DNA from: an uncultured Clostridiaceae bacterium
GTDB taxonomy: Bacteria; Bacillota; Clostridia; TANB77; CAG-508
Reading direction: 5' to 3'
NCBI GenBank assembly: GCA_947647275.1
Contig: CANSJQ010000001.1
Location: forward strand, 186,001 to 250,000
DNA: 64,000 nucleotides
The position numbers were made by a program, and so were the translations under genes. The notes under the pieces are model-generated. The model was not told where the DNA came from and searched no databases. It was given only the letters and a program-made list of their open reading frames with translations. Below are positions 30,365 through 38,811 of the stretch, piece by piece (the first letter of the stretch is position 1; each line of letters starts with the position of its first letter).

Positions 30365-30460
30365 GCTTTTACTTGCAAGTTTTATAAACAAGTAATATAA
30401 TAATAACGCAAAAGGCAAATGAATACAATAATACAAAAAGCTTTGAAAGGAGAAATGAAA

Positions 30461-31153
30461 ATGATTTATTCAAAAGAAGTAGAAGAAATGTGCAAAGTAG
30501 CAAAAGGAGTAGACCATGGGCCAGCACCAATTCCAGAAGAAGGAAAATGGGTAAAAGCAAAAGATGTAAAAGATATATCAGGATTAACACATGGTATAGG
30601 TTGGTGTGCACCACAACAAGGAGCATGTAAACTAACCTTAAATGTAAAAGAAGGAGTAATACAAGAAGCCTTAGTAGAAACAATAGGATGTAGTGGAATG
30701 ACACATTCAGCAGCAATGGCAGGAGAAATATTAGTAGGGAAAACAATATTAGAAGCATTAAACACAGACTTAGTATGTGATGCTATAAATACAGCAATGA
30801 GAGAGTTATTCTTACAAATAGTATATGGAAGAACACAATCAGCCTTTTCAGAAGGAGGCCTACCAATAGGGGCAGGAATGGAAGACTTAGGAAAAGGACA
30901 TAGAAGCCAAACAGGAACAATATACTCAACACTAGAAAAAGGACCAAGATACCTAGAACTAGCAGAAGGATACATAGTAGAAATAGGTTTAGACAAAGAC
31001 AATGCAATAATAGGATACAAATATGTAAACCTAGGAAAAATGATGGACAACATAAAAGCAGGAATAGCACCAGAAGAAGCAATAGAAAAAGCAAGCGGAA
31101 AATATGGAAGATTTGACGAAGCGGTTAAGAAAATAGACCCTAGAAAAGAGTAG
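30461..31153 (+). CDS. NifU-like iron-sulfur cluster scaffold protein
   Basis: The pattern W-CAPQQGACKLTL, then VETIGCSGMTHSAAMAGE matches the NifU/IscU-like scaffold family that accompanies GGGtGRT proteins in Clostridia. Conserved Cys residues are at WCAP, GACK and IGCSG. Start at ATG 30461, eight bases after GAAAGGAG; ATG 30455 is too close to it. The product is 230 residues. The GGGtGRT gene follows 249 bases downstream with its own leader. A role in Fe-S assembly is inferred from family and pairing. Confidence 0.8.
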   Translation: MIYSKEVEEMCKVAKGVDHGPAPIPEEGKWVKAKDVKDISGLTHGIGWCAPQQGACKLTLNVKEGVIQEALVETIGCSGMTHSAAMAGEILVGKTILEALNTDLVCDAINTAMRELFLQIVYGRTQSAFSEGGLPIGAGMEDLGKGHRSQTGTIYSTLEKGPRYLELAEGYIVEIGLDKDNAIIGYKYVNLGKMMDNIKAGIAPEEAIEKASGKYGRFDEAVKKIDPRKE

Positions 31154-31175
31154 TAAATAGGAAATTAGAAATAGT

Positions 31176-31211
31176 TATAGGGGCGACTAGTATTCGTCCG
31201 CCTTCGAAGAA
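31176..31211. repeat. Half-unit of the GGGGCGA palindromic repeat
   Basis: TATAGGGGCGACTAG, GTCCGCC and CTTCGAAGAA match one arm and the core of the element at 7259-7361. It follows the stop codon of the NifU-like gene. Confidence 0.45.
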
Positions 31212-31274
31212 ACTACCATAGAATCTAATCTCTAACCAACAAAATCAAAATAAAATATATAAATAAGCTAGAAT

Positions 31275-31402
31275 TATAAAATAAATAGGAGAACACTATT
31301 AATATTTAAACATTGATTCACAAGGTGAGGAAAAATAACTTAAACTAAGTAGATGTGATAAAAATTTAAGTGTGTTCCTTAATATATAGTAGGAGGTAAA
31401 AT
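31275..31402 (+). promoter_or_regulatory. Structured leader of the GGGtGRT gene, candidate cis-regulatory RNA
   Basis: A -10 TATAAA (31275-31280) places the transcript start near 31287. There AGG-GAACAC (31287-31296, one bulged A) can pair with GTGTTCCTT (31372-31380), closing a domain of about 94 bases. Inside are TCAC-AAG-GTGA (31318-31328) and ACTTA-AAC-TAAGT (31338-31350), so the whole forms a three-way junction ending just before AGGAGG. I do not recognise it as a known riboswitch. Confidence 0.4.
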
Positions 31403-32401
31403 ATGGCACTATTTGAAAGTTATGAAAGAAGAATAGATCAAATAAAACCAGTAATGGAAAAATACGGAATTAAAGATTTCGAAGATGCATTAAATATATG
31501 TAAAGAAAAAGGATTTAACCCTTATGAAATAACAAGAGGAGTACAAACAATATGTTTCGAAAACGCATGTTGGGCATACACTTTGGGTGCAGCAATTGCA
31601 ATAAAAAAAGGTTGTACAAAAGCGTATGAAGCCGCAAAAGCAATAGGTGAAGGTTTGCAAGCCTTCTGTATACCAGGAAGTGTAGCAGATGATAGAAAAG
31701 TAGGATTAGGACATGGAAACCTAGCATCAATGTTACTAAGCGAAGAAACAAAATGTTTTGCATTCTTAGCAGGACATGAAAGCTTTGCAGCAGCAGAAGG
31801 AGCAATAGGAATTGCAAAATCAGCAAACAAAGTAAGAAAAGAACCATTAAGAGTCATATTAAATGGTTTAGGAAAAGACGCAGCACAAGTAATATCAAGA
31901 ATAAATGGATTTACATATGTAAAAACAGACTTTGACTTCTTCACAGGAAAAGTAAATATAATAGAAGAAATAGCATACTCAGATGGAGAAAGAGCAAAAG
32001 TAAGATGCTATGGAGCAAATGACGTAAGAGAAGGTGTAGCAATAATGCACATGGAAGGAGTAGACGTATCAATAACAGGAAACTCAACAAACCCAACAAG
32101 ATTCCAACACCCAGTAGCAGGAACATATAAAAAAGAATGTATAGAACAAGGTAAAAAATACTTCTCAGTAGCATCAGGAGGAGGAACAGGAAGAACACTT
32201 CACCCAGACAACATGGCAGCAGGACCAGCATCATACGGAATGACAGACACAATGGGAAGAATGCATTCAGACGCACAATTTGCAGGAAGCTCATCAGTAC
32301 CAGCCCACGTAGAAATGATGGGACTAATAGGAATGGGAAATAACCCAATGGTAGGCGCAACAGTAGCAGTAGCAGTAGCTGTAGAAGAAGCAATGAAATA
32401 G
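31403..32401 (+). CDS. GGGtGRT family protein
   Basis: The 332-residue protein contains the defining GGGTGRTLHPDN motif (about residues 257-268). Further conserved stretches are TICFENACWAYTLG, GVDVSITGNSTNPTRFQHP and GMGNNPMVGATVAVAVAVEE. The family is widespread in anaerobic Firmicutes and is encoded beside a NifU-like scaffold, as here; its biochemical role is not established. GTAGGAGGT precedes the ATG. The leader upstream folds into a possible regulatory RNA. Immediately after the stop codon stands one arm of a dispersed inverted-repeat element. Confidence 0.9.
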   Translation: MALFESYERRIDQIKPVMEKYGIKDFEDALNICKEKGFNPYEITRGVQTICFENACWAYTLGAAIAIKKGCTKAYEAAKAIGEGLQAFCIPGSVADDRKVGLGHGNLASMLLSEETKCFAFLAGHESFAAAEGAIGIAKSANKVRKEPLRVILNGLGKDAAQVISRINGFTYVKTDFDFFTGKVNIIEEIAYSDGERAKVRCYGANDVREGVAIMHMEGVDVSITGNSTNPTRFQHPVAGTYKKECIEQGKKYFSVASGGGTGRTLHPDNMAAGPASYGMTDTMGRMHSDAQFAGSSSVPAHVEMMGLIGMGNNPMVGATVAVAVAVEEAMK

Positions 32402-32429
32402 TGACAATGGGACGGAGTTTTTGTCACTA
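32401..32429. repeat. Dispersed inverted-repeat element, copy B (single arm)
   Basis: GTGACAATGGGACGGAG followed by TTTTTGTCACTA equals the left arm of the elements at 10052 and 50031. Its partner arm is missing. It begins on the last base of the GGGtGRT stop codon. Confidence 0.75.
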
Positions 32430-32565
32430 CCATTTGAAGAGATAATTATAAAAATAAAGGCATATTAATTTTAATTTGAGAATTTAATATGCTTTTTTAT
32501 TTTTTATTTTTATTGTAAAAAATGTAAACTTATGATAATATAACTAAAAAAATAGGAGAAATTTT

Positions 32566-33297
32566 ATGAATAAAGTTGTATTAATCACAGGAAGTAGCAA
32601 AGGAATAGGGAAAGCTACTGCAATTGAATTTGCAAAGAAAGGGTATAATGTAGTAATAAACTATTTAACAGACGAAAATAGTGCAAAAGAATTATCAGAA
32701 TACTTACAAAAGGAATATAAAATAGAAACATTAGTAGTAAAAGCTGATGTTTCAAATGAGAAACAAGTTCAAGATATGGTAAATAAAACCATAGAAAAAT
32801 TCGAAAAAATAGATGTACTTGTAAATAATGCAGGAATAGCAATAGATAAGGAATTTGAAGATAGAACAGTAGAAGACTGGAAAAAAACCTTAGAAGTAAA
32901 CACAATAGGTACCTTCTTAGTATCAAAATATGTAAGTGAAAATATGCTAAAAAACAAAAGTGGAAAAATAATAAATGTATCATCAACAAATGGAATAAAC
33001 ACATTCTACCCAACAAGTATAGATTATGATGCTTCAAAAGCAGCAATAATAAACTTAACCAATAATTTAAGTATACAATTTGCACCATACATAAATGTAA
33101 ACGCAGTAGCACCAGGCTGGGTAAATACGCCAATGAATCAAGAGTTACCACAAGAATTTATCAAAGAAGAAACAGCAAAAATATACAAAAAAAGATTTGC
33201 CGAGCCAGAAGAAATAGCAAAAGTAATACTATTTTTAGCATCAGAAGATGCGGAATATATAAATGGAACATTTATAAAAGCAGATGGAGGAATGTAA
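32566..33297 (+). CDS. Short-chain dehydrogenase/reductase, FabG-like
   Basis: A classical SDR of 243 residues: cofactor loop TGSSKGIGKA, NNAG, catalytic Ser in NVSSTNG, YDASK (Tyr-x-x-x-Lys), then PGWVNTPM, and the C-terminus INGTFIKADGGM. It reduces a keto group or oxidises an alcohol with NAD(P)H; FabG (3-oxoacyl-ACP reductase) is the nearest type, but no other fatty-acid gene is near. ATAGGAG precedes the ATG. A Nudix gene follows four bases after the stop codon. Confidence 0.88.
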   Translation: MNKVVLITGSSKGIGKATAIEFAKKGYNVVINYLTDENSAKELSEYLQKEYKIETLVVKADVSNEKQVQDMVNKTIEKFEKIDVLVNNAGIAIDKEFEDRTVEDWKKTLEVNTIGTFLVSKYVSENMLKNKSGKIINVSSTNGINTFYPTSIDYDASKAAIINLTNNLSIQFAPYINVNAVAPGWVNTPMNQELPQEFIKEETAKIYKKRFAEPEEIAKVILFLASEDAEYINGTFIKADGGM

Positions 33298-33300
33298 AGA

Positions 33301-33846
33301 ATGCAAGAACTAATAGATGTTTTAAATGAAAACGGTATAAAAACAGGAGAAGTACTTCCAAGAAGTGAAGTACATAAAAAAGGACTATGGCATAGAATAA
33401 TAGTGGTAGCCATTATTAATGAAGAAAATGAGATTCTAATGCAACAGCGTTCTTATAAGAAAGATAAAAATGCAGGAATGTGGGATATTTCTGTAACAGG
33501 TCATATTTCATCAGGTCAAGATTCGTTATCTGCTGCAGCAAGAGAAATTAATGAAGAAGTAAGTGTGAATTTAGGATATAATGTAGAAATAAAAGATTTT
33601 AGATATATGTTTTCTTATAGAAAAGAAGAAAGAGTAAATGAAAATCATATGGATAGACAATTTTATGATTTCTTTGTATTAAGGAAAAAAGACATAAAAA
33701 TAGAAAATATAAGAGTTCAAGAAAGCGAAGTAGAACAAATTAAATTTGTAAACATTAGTGAATTAAATGCGATGATTGAAAATAAACAAGTAGTAGAAAG
33801 AGATGCGGTTTATAAAGAATTAATGAACTATTTATTTAGAGTATAA
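33301..33846 (+). CDS. Nudix hydrolase, IDI/YfcD-like
   Basis: The Nudix box reads GHISSGQ, then seven residues, then REINEEVSV, with Gln in place of the first Glu, as in several isopentenyl-isomerase-like Nudix proteins. The N-terminus (GIKTGEVLPRSEVHKKGLWH) is typical of the YfcD type. At 181 residues it is full length. It lies four bases after the SDR gene, so the two are co-translated. A terminator follows. The substrate is unknown. Confidence 0.88.
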   Translation: MQELIDVLNENGIKTGEVLPRSEVHKKGLWHRIIVVAIINEENEILMQQRSYKKDKNAGMWDISVTGHISSGQDSLSAAAREINEEVSVNLGYNVEIKDFRYMFSYRKEERVNENHMDRQFYDFFVLRKKDIKIENIRVQESEVEQIKFVNISELNAMIENKQVVERDAVYKELMNYLFRV

Positions 33847-33851
33847 AATAT

Positions 33852-33881
33852 GAAAGAATTGGGACACGTCTCGATTCTTTC
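33852..33881 (+). terminator. Terminator of the SDR-Nudix operon
   Basis: GAAAGAATTGGGAC pairs with TCTCGATTCTTTC, followed by TATTCTTTT. Confidence 0.7.
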
Positions 33882-33973
33882 TATTCTTTTACTTATTAAG
33901 ATTTTATGAAGCCTATTCACATTTTAATAAAAAGTAGTATAATAAATAACAGTAAAAAATAAGGAGAACAAAA

Positions 33974-34684
33974 GTGAATAAGAGAAAAGTAATAAATATA
34001 GTAGGAATAGTAATAGTCATAGCAATATTTGCAATAGCAATAGCATATTTAGCACCAATAATGAAAGATATATCGACAAAAGAAGGACAAATAGAATTTA
34101 AAGAAAAAATAGATAATTTAGGAATATTAGGTATGCTTATATTGTTTACTTTAGAAGTTGCACAAATATTTTTTGTAGTAATACCAGGAGAGCCATTAGA
34201 AATTTTAGCAGGAATGTGCTATGGAAGTATAGGCGGAACAATATTTATAACGCTATCAGTATTCATAACAACAGCAATTTTATATTTTCTAGTAAGAAAA
34301 TATGGAAGAAAATTTGTATATGAATCTTTCAAAAAAGAAAAGATAGACAAAATAGAAAATAGTAAAATACTAAAAAATCCAAAAAAAGTAGAAAGAATAA
34401 TGATAATACTATTTTTAATACCAGGAACACCAAAAGACTTATTAGTATATATAGGAGGTTTATTACCAATAAATCCACTAAGGTTCATACTAATATCAAC
34501 ATTTGCAAGATTCCCATCAGTAATATCATCAACAATAGTAGGTTCAAGATTAGCACAAGGAGATATAAAAACAAGTGCAATAGTATATGCAGTAACATTT
34601 CTAATTACAGCAATTATATTAGCAATAATAAATTTATTTGATAAAGATAAAGAAACAAAACAAGCATTAGAAGCACTAAAATAA
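33974..34684 (+). CDS. TVP38/TMEM64-family (VTT domain) membrane protein
   Basis: The 236-residue integral membrane protein starts at GTG behind AAGGAG. After the first helix come EVAQIFFVVIPGEPLEILAG and FLIPGTPKDLLVYIGGLLPI, the two re-entrant VTT/SNARE-associated loops with the conserved Gly-Pro residues. Relatives move lipids or ions across membranes; the exact role here is not known. It is a single gene following a short promoter (GTAGTATAATAAA) at about 33933. Confidence 0.88.
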   Translation: MNKRKVINIVGIVIVIAIFAIAIAYLAPIMKDISTKEGQIEFKEKIDNLGILGMLILFTLEVAQIFFVVIPGEPLEILAGMCYGSIGGTIFITLSVFITTAILYFLVRKYGRKFVYESFKKEKIDKIENSKILKNPKKVERIMIILFLIPGTPKDLLVYIGGLLPINPLRFILISTFARFPSVISSTIVGSRLAQGDIKTSAIVYAVTFLITAIILAIINLFDKDKETKQALEALK

Positions 34685-35061
34685 AAAATGGAAATTTTAG
34701 TGACGGAGCAAAAAAATCAAAACTGTGGATAACTTATAACATATAGAAAAGTTAAACACTTAATATAAACTAAATGAAGATATATAACAGAAACAAAAAA
34801 CACTAATAAGTAAGCGTAAATAATGCTTTTTATTAGTGTTTAAATTTATTTGTTACAATTCACAGTATTGAAAATGATTAAATAATATATTTAGGAAGGT
34901 AGACGATTTTTAAGTCTATCTTTCTTCAATGAAATTAATAAATAGTAACTCTTTTGAAGAACAGAGAGACTTAGATGCACACACCTTAAAGTGTGAAATA
35001 TTTTTATAGCTATGAATTGAAATATTTATTTCAAAATACGAACAAAAATTTGAAAAAACTA
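34685..35061 (+). other. Non-coding gap with three hairpins
   Basis: AAACACTAATAA/TTATTAGTGTTT (34798-34841) is a good terminator for the membrane protein. AGGAAGGTAGAC/GTCTATCTTTCTT (about 34893-34926) is a second, and CACAC...GTGTG at about 34979-34997 a third. No frame with a ribosome site is seen. Confidence 0.45.
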
Positions 35062-35117
35062 TTGACAATATAAATATATTGATATAAAATAAGTTCAACA
35101 AAAACGAACAAGAGTTC
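35062..35117 (+). promoter_or_regulatory. SOS-type promoter with LexA box
   Basis: TTGACA (35062-35067) and TAAAAT (35085-35090), 17 bases apart, are followed by CGAACAAGAGTTC (35105-35117). This fits the Gram-positive LexA pattern GAAC-N4-GTTC and lies where it would block transcription. A further GTTC/GAAC pair flanks it (35093 and 35043). Confidence 0.65.
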
Positions 35118-35150
35118 ACAAAACGATATTTTGCAAGGAGTGGTTTAAAA

Positions 35151-35855
35151 ATGAATTTATTTAAAAGTAGAAATAATGTAATAACATACACAGTTAATAA
35201 AAAAGAATATAGCAATTTATACATATCTGTACAAAATGGAGAGGTCATTATTAATGCTCCTTGGTATATGGCAAGTAGCCAAATACAAGAAATAGTAGAA
35301 GAAAAGAAGCAATGGATAATAAATAAAATAAATGAATATGAATTAGCATGCAAAAAAAGAAAAATGCAAGAATACACAAAACTAAAAATAGTAAAAGTGT
35401 TAGGAACAAATTATGATTTAGCTATAAAATATAAAACCATAAAAGCCCCAAACTTAACAATAGAGCAAGGAAAAATATTAGTAACACTTCCAAATAAATA
35501 TAAAAAATTAGAAAATGATGAAATAGTAAAAATACTAATAGAAAAAATGTATGATATGGTAGCCAAAAAAGAAATAGAAAGAGCAATGGAAAAAACAAGA
35601 ATAATGATGGGAATAGCTCCAGAAGATTACGTAATAAAAAGAACAGAAGGCATATTAGCTAAATGTATAAATGAAAAAATTGTAATAAACCCTGATATAG
35701 CTAAATACAGTAAAGAAACAATAGAATATATAATCTTACACGAATTTTGCCACTTAAAATACAAAAATCACACAAAATCTTTTTATAATATGCTAAAAAC
35801 ATATATACCAAATTATGAACAAATAGAAAAAGAAGTGAAAGGAAAATCATATTAA
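35151..35855 (+). CDS. YgjP-like (DUF45/SprT-like) zinc metallopeptidase behind a LexA box
   Basis: The 234-residue product ends with HEFCHLKYKNHTKSFYNML, the YgjP pattern HExxH-x(n)-H, preceded by a strand-rich domain typical of DUF45. AAGGAGTGG precedes the ATG. YgjP/SprT-like peptidases resemble SPRTN and Wss1, which degrade DNA-protein crosslinks in eukaryotes. The perfect LexA box in its promoter suggests SOS control and a DNA-damage role; that step is inference. A single gene follows the long non-coding gap. Confidence 0.85.
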   Translation: MNLFKSRNNVITYTVNKKEYSNLYISVQNGEVIINAPWYMASSQIQEIVEEKKQWIINKINEYELACKKRKMQEYTKLKIVKVLGTNYDLAIKYKTIKAPNLTIEQGKILVTLPNKYKKLENDEIVKILIEKMYDMVAKKEIERAMEKTRIMMGIAPEDYVIKRTEGILAKCINEKIVINPDIAKYSKETIEYIILHEFCHLKYKNHTKSFYNMLKTYIPNYEQIEKEVKGKSY

Positions 35856-35901
35856 AATAATAGATTCATATAGTTAATTTGAATTAAGAGAGGAAATTAT
35901 A

Positions 35902-36214
35902 TTTAATAAGCCAATTGGAAAGATAACTAAAAAATAATTGAATTATTAGAATTAGACTATAATGAAGAAAAAATAATTTTTATAGGCGATGAAAATATTA
36001 AGCATATGCAAGAAGAACATAATAAAGACTTAAAAAAATATGGTTTAAAAATAAAACAAATTATAAAAAATCCAACATATTTTGCTATAAATAAAAAGAA
36101 AAATTCCATAGAGTTTATAAAATAAATAAAGATGAATACGTATTAATTGTTGTTAGAGTAAGTAATAATAATGTCCATTTTGCTAGAACAATGTATAGAA
36201 AAATTTATGATTAA
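35902..36214 (+). pseudogene. Frameshifted PBECR-type nuclease-like toxin remnant
   Basis: Read through two frame changes, the product is PIGKITKK-IIELLELDYN..GDENIKHMQEEHNKDLKKYG..IIKNPTYFAI..NSIEFIK-INKDEYVLIVVRVS..FARTMY. This matches the phage barnase-EndoU-ColE5/RelE-like (PBECR) nuclease pattern of about 110 residues. One A is missing in the A-run at about 35931 and another at about 36120, and no start codon is visible after AGAGAGG. It is therefore a decayed gene, unlike the CGG cases, where a base is extra. Confidence 0.6.
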
Positions 36215-36278
36215 TAATATTAATTAAGTTCAACATTATAATTAAACTGAATATAATTATTACAGGAGGTATATAAAT

Positions 36279-36572
36279 ATGGATGGAGTTTATGAAACAA
36301 GTATTAACACACCAATGGGAAATATTAACGCACGTATAGCATTAAAACAAACTGGAAATGTAATAAATGGAATTGTAGAGATAATGGGGTCTAAAAATGC
36401 ACTTAATACAGGAAAGGTAAATGGAAATAAATGTTACTTTTCAGGAGAAATGAAAAATAATATGCTTAGTCTGAAATATGATATAACAGGAGAATTAGTC
36501 GGAAATATACTTAATATATATGCAAAAACAAATATGGGAGAATTTAAATTACAAGCGAAGAAAGTAGGATAA
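36279..36572 (+). CDS. Small all-beta protein of unknown function
   Basis: The 97-residue product has alternating strands: TSINTPMGNINARIALKQ, NVINGIVEIMG, GKVNGNKCYFSGEM and AKTNMGEFKLQAKK. INTPMGNI and TNMGEF look like two related halves of a small barrel. GGAGGT precedes the ATG. It ends at a shared terminator facing the peroxiredoxin gene. I cannot name the family. Confidence 0.65.
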   Translation: MDGVYETSINTPMGNINARIALKQTGNVINGIVEIMGSKNALNTGKVNGNKCYFSGEMKNNMLSLKYDITGELVGNILNIYAKTNMGEFKLQAKKVG

Positions 36573-36576
36573 AATA

Positions 36577-36614
36577 AAAAAATTCTAAGTGGCAAAGCCA
36601 CTTAGAATTTTTTT
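36577..36614. terminator. Bidirectional terminator
   Basis: AATTCTAAGTGGC pairs with GCCACTTAGAATT and is flanked by A and T runs. It serves the 36279 gene on the plus strand and the peroxiredoxin on the minus strand. Confidence 0.9.
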
Positions 36615-37302
36615 ATTTTTGTTTAGTATCTGCACTTATACACTTATCAGGATTCTTAAAAGACAAATACCAATTCATCCCATTTCTATTTTTAGCAATT
36701 TCCTCATTTCTTTTTTGAAGTGCTACAAAAGTAGTAGGAGGAGCCACAATAATAGGTTCGCAAGGTACCCAATTAGCAGGTGTAGAACCATGTGATTCGT
36801 CAGAAGTTTGAAGAGCCTCGATACACCTTAAAATTTCAGGAATACATCTACCTATATTTAATGGGTAAACCAATATAAGCCTTACTATACCTTTATCATC
36901 AATAATAAATACATTTCGCACAGTTTCAGTAGTACTAACATCATTAGAAATCATACCATATTTTCTAGCAATAGCCCCATTTCTATCAGCTATAATAGGG
37001 AAAGGAACAACAACACCAGTTTTACAATAAATATCATATACCCAAGCTAAATGAGAAGGGTTACTATCTACACTAAGCCCAATTAAACAAGTGTTAAGCC
37101 TTTCAAAATATGTATTTGCTTTACTAAAAGCTATCATTTCAGTTGTACATACAGGGGTAAAATCACCAGGGTGAGAAAATAAAACAACCCATTTACCTTT
37201 ATAATCATTTAAACATATATTCCCCATAGTAGAAGTAGCCTCAAAATCAGGTGCATGTTGCCCAATTCTAACTGTTCCATTCATCATTATTTCATAATCC
37301 AT
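36613..37302 (-). CDS. Peroxiredoxin (AhpC/TSA, Prx6-like)
   Basis: Peroxiredoxins reduce peroxides through a reactive Cys. The peroxidatic Cys is residue 52 in HPGDFTPVCTTEM, with Arg in ETVRNVFIID. The C-terminal extension (ANWVPCEP, about residue 176) contains a second Cys that may resolve the first. At 229 residues it fits the Prx6/thermophilic type. GAAGGGAG precedes the ATG by ten bases. Its first 50 codons are duplicated 372 bases upstream, and a 36-bp hairpin lies in its promoter region. Confidence 0.95.
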   Translation of the reverse strand: MDYEIMMNGTVRIGQHAPDFEATSTMGNICLNDYKGKWVVLFSHPGDFTPVCTTEMIAFSKANTYFERLNTCLIGLSVDSNPSHLAWVYDIYCKTGVVVPFPIIADRNGAIARKYGMISNDVSTTETVRNVFIIDDKGIVRLILVYPLNIGRCIPEILRCIEALQTSDESHGSTPANWVPCEPIIVAPPTTFVALQKRNEEIAKNRNGMNWYLSFKNPDKCISADTKQK

Positions 37303-37374
37303 AAAAAATAAACTCCCTTCGTTTTTTTATATAATATGAAATAAAGCATATTTTTGTTAATATGTATAAAATTA

Positions 37375-37455
37375 TTATCAAATTTTGCATTTAAATGACT
37401 CAAAATCAATCGCTCCACAATTGATTTTGAGTCATTTAAATGTAAAATTTGATAA
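37375..37455. repeat. 36-bp near-perfect hairpin upstream of the peroxiredoxin
   Basis: Arms 37375-37410 and 37420-37455 match at 35 of 36 positions, with a 9-base loop (cgctccaca). The arms contain TTTAAATGACTCAAAATCAA. It is too long for an ordinary terminator and resembles a MITE or strong cruciform. Confidence 0.8.
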
Positions 37456-37524
37456 CTTATCGATAACAAAAATTATAAGCAATATCAGGCATTTCGTTTA
37501 TTCATCCAAAGATTAGTACTTTAT

Positions 37525-37681
37525 AGGGGTAAAATCACCAGGGTGAGAAAATAAAACAACCCATTTACCTTTATAATCATTTAAACATATATTCCCCATA
37601 GTAGAAGTAGCCTCAAAATCAGGTGCATGTTGCCCAATTCTAACTGTTCCATTCATCATTATTTCATAATCCATAAAAAAT
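37525..37681 (-). pseudogene. Duplicated 5' fragment of the peroxiredoxin gene
   Basis: Bases 37525-37681 are identical to 37153-37309 over 157 bases. They hold seven leader bases plus codons 1-50, and stop just before the peroxidatic Cys codon. With no mismatch the duplication must be recent or an assembly effect. The fragment cannot encode an active enzyme. Confidence 0.9.
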
Positions 37682-37801
37682 TTAATGCATAAATTTTTGG
37701 TTATTTGCCTGTAAAAGTAATACTAGCATTTACAAATTTAGAAAATACAAAAAAATTATTTAAAGATAACTACTATCGTGGATGACTTTACTAATGATAT
37801 A

Positions 37802-37839
37802 AAAAATTCACAAGTTATAATTATAACTTGTGAATTTTT
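37802..37839. terminator. Terminator of the 37887 gene (minus strand)
   Basis: AAAAATTCACAAGTTATAA (37802-37820) is a perfect palindrome with 37821-37839, with A/T runs at both ends. Confidence 0.8.
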
Positions 37840-37886
37840 AAGTAAAATGCATTTTAATCTTAATGGCGAAAAGCAATTAGAATATC

Positions 37887-38543
37887 TTAATCATAAATTT
37901 TTATAATATTTTCATCTAAAATATAAAATTTGTAGTTCATTTCTCGAGTTTGTGTTCCAAAAAGATTAAAAAATAAGATTTTTTGTAATAAATCACATTT
38001 TGATTTTACTACTTTTTTTTCTTCAATTATACATGGAGAACAATCAATATTCTTATATTTAATTACATTTGAGGCAAAAATTTCCTTTTGATCAGGGCCA
38101 TATTCACCTTTATAATAAAACATATACGAATTTTCTTTATTTGAATATTCACACATATAATAAGGAACATCTTTTGATAATCCTCTTAAAATATTATCAT
38201 CTTTAATTTCAATTAATTCATATTTAGTGACATTCACTTCTTCATAAGTACTGAATGTTAGAAATGCAAATGTAAAGATAAAACAAAATGCAAAAATTAA
38301 TTTTAAGTTCCGATAACTTCTTTTAGCTTTTTGCTCTATTGTATCATATACATTCAATATATCATCACATGATACTTGGTCAGCATCTCTAACTTGCTTA
38401 AGTCTTGTATTAAGTTCTTCTTTATAATACTGGTACCAAAAAGAATCTTCAGATTCGATACGTATTCCATCTACTGAATTTCCTTCTGAGATATAAAGGC
38501 CTAGTAATAGAACTCCTAATGCTGTAGTAATAATAATTAACAT
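37887..38543 (-). CDS. Unknown two-helix membrane protein
   Basis: The 218-residue protein has a first helix at residues 1-17 (IIITTALGVLLLGLYI), a charged cytoplasmic-like segment, a second helix at about 82-98 (IFAFCFIFTFAFLTF) and a C-terminal domain of about 115 residues with four Cys. GAGGAGGT precedes the ATG. No family is recognised. It contains an in-frame CGG (38312-38310) that reads normally as Arg, unlike the frame-break sites elsewhere. It is divergent from the ABC transporter genes. Confidence 0.7.
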   Translation of the reverse strand: MLIIITTALGVLLLGLYISEGNSVDGIRIESEDSFWYQYYKEELNTRLKQVRDADQVSCDDILNVYDTIEQKAKRSYRNLKLIFAFCFIFTFAFLTFSTYEEVNVTKYELIEIKDDNILRGLSKDVPYYMCEYSNKENSYMFYYKGEYGPDQKEIFASNVIKYKNIDCSPCIIEEKKVVKSKCDLLQKILFFNLFGTQTREMNYKFYILDENIIKIYD

Positions 38544-38811
38544 ATTTTACCTCCTCAACAATTCTGTTTACAAGTTACTCAAAAATTTTATATATTTATA
38601 TTAACATAAAATTAAAATAGAAAACAAACAAAATTGATACCAAATTTGTTTATCTACAAAAACAAGCAAAAAAATTGTTCATAAAATTATTGAAATTAAG
38701 ATTTTACAATTGTAAACCATCAATTATTAAAATTTAATTAATTCCTTAAAAGTGCTACTAAATAAAAAACACTTATGATATAATTTGAAAAAAGTTAAAG
38801 GGGATAAGCAA

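Noticed and set aside
36589..36795. Plus-strand frame of 68 codons across the end of the peroxiredoxin gene
   Set aside because: It is antisense to a clear peroxiredoxin and starts inside the terminator hairpin.
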